A DNA stretch of 34,510 nt from Desulfobacterales bacterium (GTDB lineage: Bacteria; Desulfobacterota; Desulfobacteria; Desulfobacterales; JAFDHS01): positions 1 through 34,510 of the forward strand of contig JAUUWG010000005.1 of assembly GCA_030589165.1 (NCBI GenBank). Direction: 5' to 3'. The notes under the pieces are model-generated. The model was given only the letters and a program-made list of their open reading frames with translations. It had not been told where the DNA came from and made no database searches. The translations under genes and the position numbers were made by a program. Position 1 is the first letter of the stretch; every line of letters starts with the position of its first letter. Positions 31,238 through 34,510 of this stretch are shown one piece after another.

Positions 31238-31258
31238 GGGCGATCCTTGTGATCGCCC
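31238..31258. repeat. Hairpin GGGCGATC-CTTGT-GATCGCCC
   Basis: Perfect 8-bp stem with 5-nt loop between the convergent DUF21 and ade genes, preceded by GTAGG as in the other G-rich palindromes. It could serve as a bidirectional terminator, although no T run follows on either strand. Confidence 0.55.
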
Positions 31259-31293
31259 GTTCAGTCGTAGTGTTAACATTCCGTATTGAATGA

Positions 31294-33003
31294 CTATAGA
31301 AACAGAGGAACAACACAAAACCGGGTCACATCCACAAGCCCCCTGTCGGTTATCTTGAGTTCGGGGATGACCGGAAGAGCTAAAAATGAAAGTGTCATAA
31401 AGGGATCATGGAGATCGGTACCCAATTGCCGTGCTGCACTGATCAACCGGTCAAGCTTGTCCCGAACCGTTTTAACCGGTTCAGGAGACATCAAACCGGC
31501 GATGGGAAGAGCAAGCCGTGCACAAACTTTCTTATCGCATGCCGCAACCAGCCCCCCTTCCATCTTGACCACGGATTCTGCAGCCATCTTCATGTCCTCG
31601 TCATTTGTCCCGACAACAATGATATTGTGTGAATCATGAGCTACGCTTGAGGCAATCGCTCCCTGTTTGAAGCCGAATCCCTTTACAAAGCCTTTTCCGA
31701 TATTGCCGGAGCCTGTGTGCCGATCAAGAACAGCAATTTTTATTATATCACGAGAAATATCGGACACAGCCGAATTGTCTACAACAAAAGTCTCTGTAAT
31801 AACCTGGCGGGTTATCAGTTGATCGGGAACTACTTCCATGACCCGTATGCGTTTTGACTGTGCAGGGATTGAAAAATCTATTTTTTCAATATTTACATTC
31901 ATGGCAGACGATAAGGGTATGGGAGCGGGTCTTTGAATTTCCGGCAACATCTCGCCGTCTTGGGCCACCGGAATGCCACGGCAAAAAACCTGGTCAACAC
32001 ATGGGTCGGCAAGATCTGAAAACACCACCAGATCCGCCCGCCTTCCCGGTGCAACAGCTCCGGCGTCCTTTATTCCGAAATACTCTGCCGGATTTAATGT
32101 CGCCATCTGAATGGCCGTTAAAGGATCAAGACCAAAGCGTACGGCTTCACGGACAATATGATCGATATGCCCCTCTCCGATGATGTCATGGGGATGGCGG
32201 TCGTCAGTACACCACATCATTCGGCGGGAGGTTCGTTCATTTATCAGCGGAAGCAGCGCATGTAAATTTTTAGCAGCCGTTCCTTCCCGGATCATGATGT
32301 GCATGCCGGCCATCAGTTTCTCTTGTGCCTCTTGCAGGGTCGTACATTCATGGTCACTTGAAATACCGGATGAAACATAAGCGTAAAGCTCTTTTCCCGT
32401 AAGCCCCGGTGCATGGCCGTCTATGGGTTTTTTATATTTTTTTGCGTTTTTGATTTTACTGAGCACATCAAAATCGCCGTGAATGACACCCGGATAATTC
32501 ATCATTTCAGCCAGTGCCAGAATCTTGTCCGTTTTTAAAAGAGGCGAAAGATCATCCGCCTCGATCCTTGCGCCTGAAGTCTCCATATGTGTTGCCGGCA
32601 CGCAGGAGGGGAGTGTAAAACAGATGTTCATCAACTGGTGCTCGCTGGACCGGATCATGTAGTTTATCCCGTCAATGCCAAGCACATTGGCAATTTCATG
32701 GGGGTCTGCAACCACCGTCGTGGTGCCGTGGGGGATTACGGCACGGGCGAATTCGGTGATACAGGCCATGGCGCTTTCAATATGAACATGGGCATCGATA
32801 AAACCGGGGGCAACAAAGCGCCCTTTGAGATCGACTCTTTTTTTTGCCGGATATGAGCCGAATCCAACAATATAACCGCCGGCAACGGCAATGTCCCCTG
32901 AAACGATCTGTCGTGAAAATACATTAATAATTCTGGCATGGGTCAAAAGCAGATCAACTTCTTTTTCACCTCGTGCCGATTTGATGATTTCATCAAGATT
33001 CAT
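31294..33003 (-). CDS. ade: Adenine deaminase
   Basis: 569 residues, normal for the bacterial Ade family of amidohydrolases. Metal-binding features are PGFIDAHVHIESAM near residue 70, VVADPHEIANVLGIDG near 100, IDGHAPGLTG near 190, SDHECTT and MWCTDDRHP. The C-terminal domain includes VAHDSHNIIVVGTND. It deaminates adenine to hypoxanthine with Mn or Fe at the site. It starts 1 bp after the mtaD stop, so the two form an operon, consistent with purine recovery from adenosyl by-products. It converges with the DUF21 gene. Confidence 0.95.
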   Translation of the reverse strand: MNLDEIIKSARGEKEVDLLLTHARIINVFSRQIVSGDIAVAGGYIVGFGSYPAKKRVDLKGRFVAPGFIDAHVHIESAMACITEFARAVIPHGTTTVVADPHEIANVLGIDGINYMIRSSEHQLMNICFTLPSCVPATHMETSGARIEADDLSPLLKTDKILALAEMMNYPGVIHGDFDVLSKIKNAKKYKKPIDGHAPGLTGKELYAYVSSGISSDHECTTLQEAQEKLMAGMHIMIREGTAAKNLHALLPLINERTSRRMMWCTDDRHPHDIIGEGHIDHIVREAVRFGLDPLTAIQMATLNPAEYFGIKDAGAVAPGRRADLVVFSDLADPCVDQVFCRGIPVAQDGEMLPEIQRPAPIPLSSAMNVNIEKIDFSIPAQSKRIRVMEVVPDQLITRQVITETFVVDNSAVSDISRDIIKIAVLDRHTGSGNIGKGFVKGFGFKQGAIASSVAHDSHNIIVVGTNDEDMKMAAESVVKMEGGLVAACDKKVCARLALPIAGLMSPEPVKTVRDKLDRLISAARQLGTDLHDPFMTLSFLALPVIPELKITDRGLVDVTRFCVVPLFL

Positions 33004-33004
33004 T

Positions 33005-34321
33005 TTATCCGCCCGCTATTTTATCTGCAATCCGGTTAACGCCTTTCATTATATTTTCGATGTCCATCGTAAGAAGAGATCCGTCTTTCATTATCAATTT
33101 ACCGTTTACAATCGAAGTGGTCACATCACTTCCCTTTGCGGTATAGACAATATGGGACACGGGGTGATACATGGGAACCAAATGGGGGCTGTTTATATCA
33201 ATAATGATAAGATCCGCCTGCTTGCCGGCCTCCAGCGACCCTACCTCCCTGTCAAGGCCTATGGCTTTTGCGCCGTCAATGGTCGCCATTTTAATGACCC
33301 GGCCGGCATCCAGAACAGTCGGATCAAAGGTGTTGACTTTGTGGAGTTTGGCGGCGGTATCCATTTCCTGAAAAAAATCCAGATTATTGTTACTTGCGCA
33401 TCCGTCCGTGCCCAGGCCGACCGTTATTCCGGCTTTTATAAACTCGGGAACCGGAGCAATCCCGGAGGCAAGCTTTGTATTACTTTCCGGGTTATGAGAA
33501 ATTTTTGCATCACGTTTCGCTATGATTTCCATATCCTCTTCATCAACCCATATGTCATGGACAAGCAGCGTATGCCGGTCAAGTATTCCGATTTTGTCCA
33601 GGTACTTAACAGGCGTAACATGGTACTCTGAGCGAATCTGATCCCGTTCATTTCGTGTTTCCGCTACATGGATCTGAAAAAGGAGATCTTTTGAAGCCGC
33701 AGTATCTTTGGCCTTTTTTAATGTCTCAGCCGAACAGGTATAGGGGGAATGACAAAATATCGAAGGGGTTACGGCAGCATTTACGCCCTTCCACTTTTCC
33801 GTAAATTCCACGGCGGTTTTAATATTATTTTTCGGATCAGGAACACCCGGTGCAGGAAAATCAATAACCCCCTGACCCAGAACAGCCCGCATGCCTGAAT
33901 CACAGACCGCCTTTGCCACTTCATCTTCATAAAAATATCCATCACAGCATGTTGTTGTCCCGGAGAGTATCATCTCCGCACAGGAGAGAAGGGTTGCGAG
34001 TCTGACGGATTCAGGGTTGATGTATTTGCTTTCGGCAGGAAATATATATTCATTGAGCCAGGTCATCAACGGAAGATCATCGGCAAGCCCCCTGAAGAGC
34101 GACATGGGCAGATGGGTGTGGGTATTGACCAGGCCGGGCATGACGATCCCGCCTTTTGCATTGATAACCGTATCTGCCGCCGGAACCTCAACGTCTTCAT
34201 CCCATGGTCCGATACGATCAAGCATGCCGTTCCTTATACAGACAACACCCTTATCGATAATGTCAAAATCAGGATTGACCGTTACGATAATACCATTGTA
34301 AACAACGATATCGAATTCCAT
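33005..34321 (-). CDS. mtaD: 5-methylthioadenosine / S-adenosylhomocysteine deaminase
   Basis: 438 residues of the amidohydrolase family. VMPGLVNTHTHLPMSLFRGL near residue 60 supplies HxH, QIHVAETRNE and LLVHDIWVDEED give further ligands, and SHNPESNTKLASGIAPVPEF plus GLGTDGCASNNNLDFFQEMD complete the site. This pattern marks MTA/SAH deaminases (MtaD/DadD group), which turn methylthioadenosine and SAH into their inosine forms. Guanine or chlorohydrolase relatives are less likely. AAGGAAAATGC precedes the ATG. First gene of the mtaD-ade operon. Together with mtnA in the same window it suggests a deamination-based salvage route. Confidence 0.9.
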   Translation of the reverse strand: MEFDIVVYNGIIVTVNPDFDIIDKGVVCIRNGMLDRIGPWDEDVEVPAADTVINAKGGIVMPGLVNTHTHLPMSLFRGLADDLPLMTWLNEYIFPAESKYINPESVRLATLLSCAEMILSGTTTCCDGYFYEDEVAKAVCDSGMRAVLGQGVIDFPAPGVPDPKNNIKTAVEFTEKWKGVNAAVTPSIFCHSPYTCSAETLKKAKDTAASKDLLFQIHVAETRNERDQIRSEYHVTPVKYLDKIGILDRHTLLVHDIWVDEEDMEIIAKRDAKISHNPESNTKLASGIAPVPEFIKAGITVGLGTDGCASNNNLDFFQEMDTAAKLHKVNTFDPTVLDAGRVIKMATIDGAKAIGLDREVGSLEAGKQADLIIIDINSPHLVPMYHPVSHIVYTAKGSDVTTSIVNGKLIMKDGSLLTMDIENIMKGVNRIADKIAGG

Positions 34322-34369
34322 GCATTTTCCTTAGTCACTTCACAGTTAGGAACGGAGATTAAATAACTT

Positions 34370-34510
34370 ACCAATATTCCATCTCATCTTCAGGTCGCCT
34401 TTGCCCGATCCTCAATCAGATAATCCTCAAAATAGAGTAACTATTCCTGCGGTTATCTGATTTCGGATCGAACAAATCCGACCTAAATCTGAACGTAATA
34501 ATGTGCAATT
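34370..34510. repeat. Inverted-repeat element related to 5725-5911 (runs to window edge)
   Basis: The arms TTCAGGTCG through TCAATCAGATAA and TTATCTGATTTCGGATCG through CGACCTAAA pair over about 35 bp. The interior AATAGAGTAACTATTCCTG corresponds to AATAGAACGACTATTCCTG in the element at 5725-5911. The outer GGGACTCGGCAC ends are not present within the window; they are either beyond the edge or lost. It lies upstream of mtaD. Confidence 0.75.

Noticed and set aside
1-34510. tRNA or rRNA genes
   Set aside because: I looked for cloverleaf ends, the GTTCGAATC-type T loop and conserved rRNA segments in the intergenic regions and saw none; a covariance search would be needed to be certain.

Overview
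The window looks like a chromosomal segment of an anaerobic, probably sulfate-reducing member of the Desulfobacterota (Desulfobacteraceae-like). The main pointers are an intact hdrCBA-flxDCBA cluster (heterodisulfide reductase plus NADH-oxidising FlxABCD), a siroheme decarboxylase of the AhbB type, two cobalamin-binding radical SAM enzymes, a PocR-domain protein, and a high density of small palindromic repeats in the intergenic spaces. This placement is inference from gene content; no rRNA or tRNA gene was seen.

Layout. (1) 1-4650 is a mosaic accessory region. It holds the C-terminal end of a RAYT-like (IS200/Y1) transposase with a DnaA-type C-terminal domain, two attC-like palindromic sites, a hicBA toxin-antitoxin pair, the 3' tail of a group II intron on the minus strand, a radical SAM gene bracketed by two direct copies of a 138-bp element, a frameshifted antitoxin with a truncated ParE-like toxin, a 44-bp near-perfect palindrome, an RluA-family pseudouridine synthase, and an internally deleted relic of the same transposase. 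(2) 4660-6050 holds a pRiA4b ORF-3 family gene and a long non-coding stretch with twin hairpins and a 187-bp MITE-like element. (3) 6050-12500 carries housekeeping and stress genes: a beta-CASP MBL ribonuclease-like protein, a small unknown protein, a GH13_18 sugar phosphorylase, an orphan PyrK-like flavoprotein, a Ste24-type M48 protease and IHF alpha. (4) 13110-21650 is a GAF-domain protein followed by hdrC, hdrB, hdrA, flxD, flxC, flxB and flxA, all on the plus strand. The array is interrupted by an intergenic repeat family and by a roughly 300-bp gap between flxD and flxC. (5) 21660-28490 has a holin-like membrane protein, transketolase, a half-size GDT1/UPF0016 transporter, and a minus-strand run of mtnA, PocR-domain protein, ahbB-like gene and radical SAM/B12 gene. 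(6) 28660-34510 has a second pRiA4b ORF-3 domain protein, a DUF21 membrane protein, and a minus-strand mtaD-ade operon.

How the genes fit together. The Hdr-Flx complex is expected to oxidise NADH at FlxA and pass electrons through FlxB, FlxC and FlxD to the bifurcating flavin of HdrA, reducing ferredoxin and, via HdrB, a disulfide such as DsrC trisulfide (established for the family, inferred here). MtaD, Ade and MtnA suggest handling of S-adenosylmethionine by-products (methylthioadenosine and S-adenosylhomocysteine) by deamination followed by thioribose-phosphate salvage. AhbB-like, PocR and the B12/radical SAM proteins point to tetrapyrrole and corrinoid chemistry.

Repeats stand out. At least six unrelated small repeat families occur in two or more copies within 34.5 kb, several with perfect terminal inverted repeats, and none carries its own transposase. 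The 5' mosaic region is the best candidate for something undescribed.
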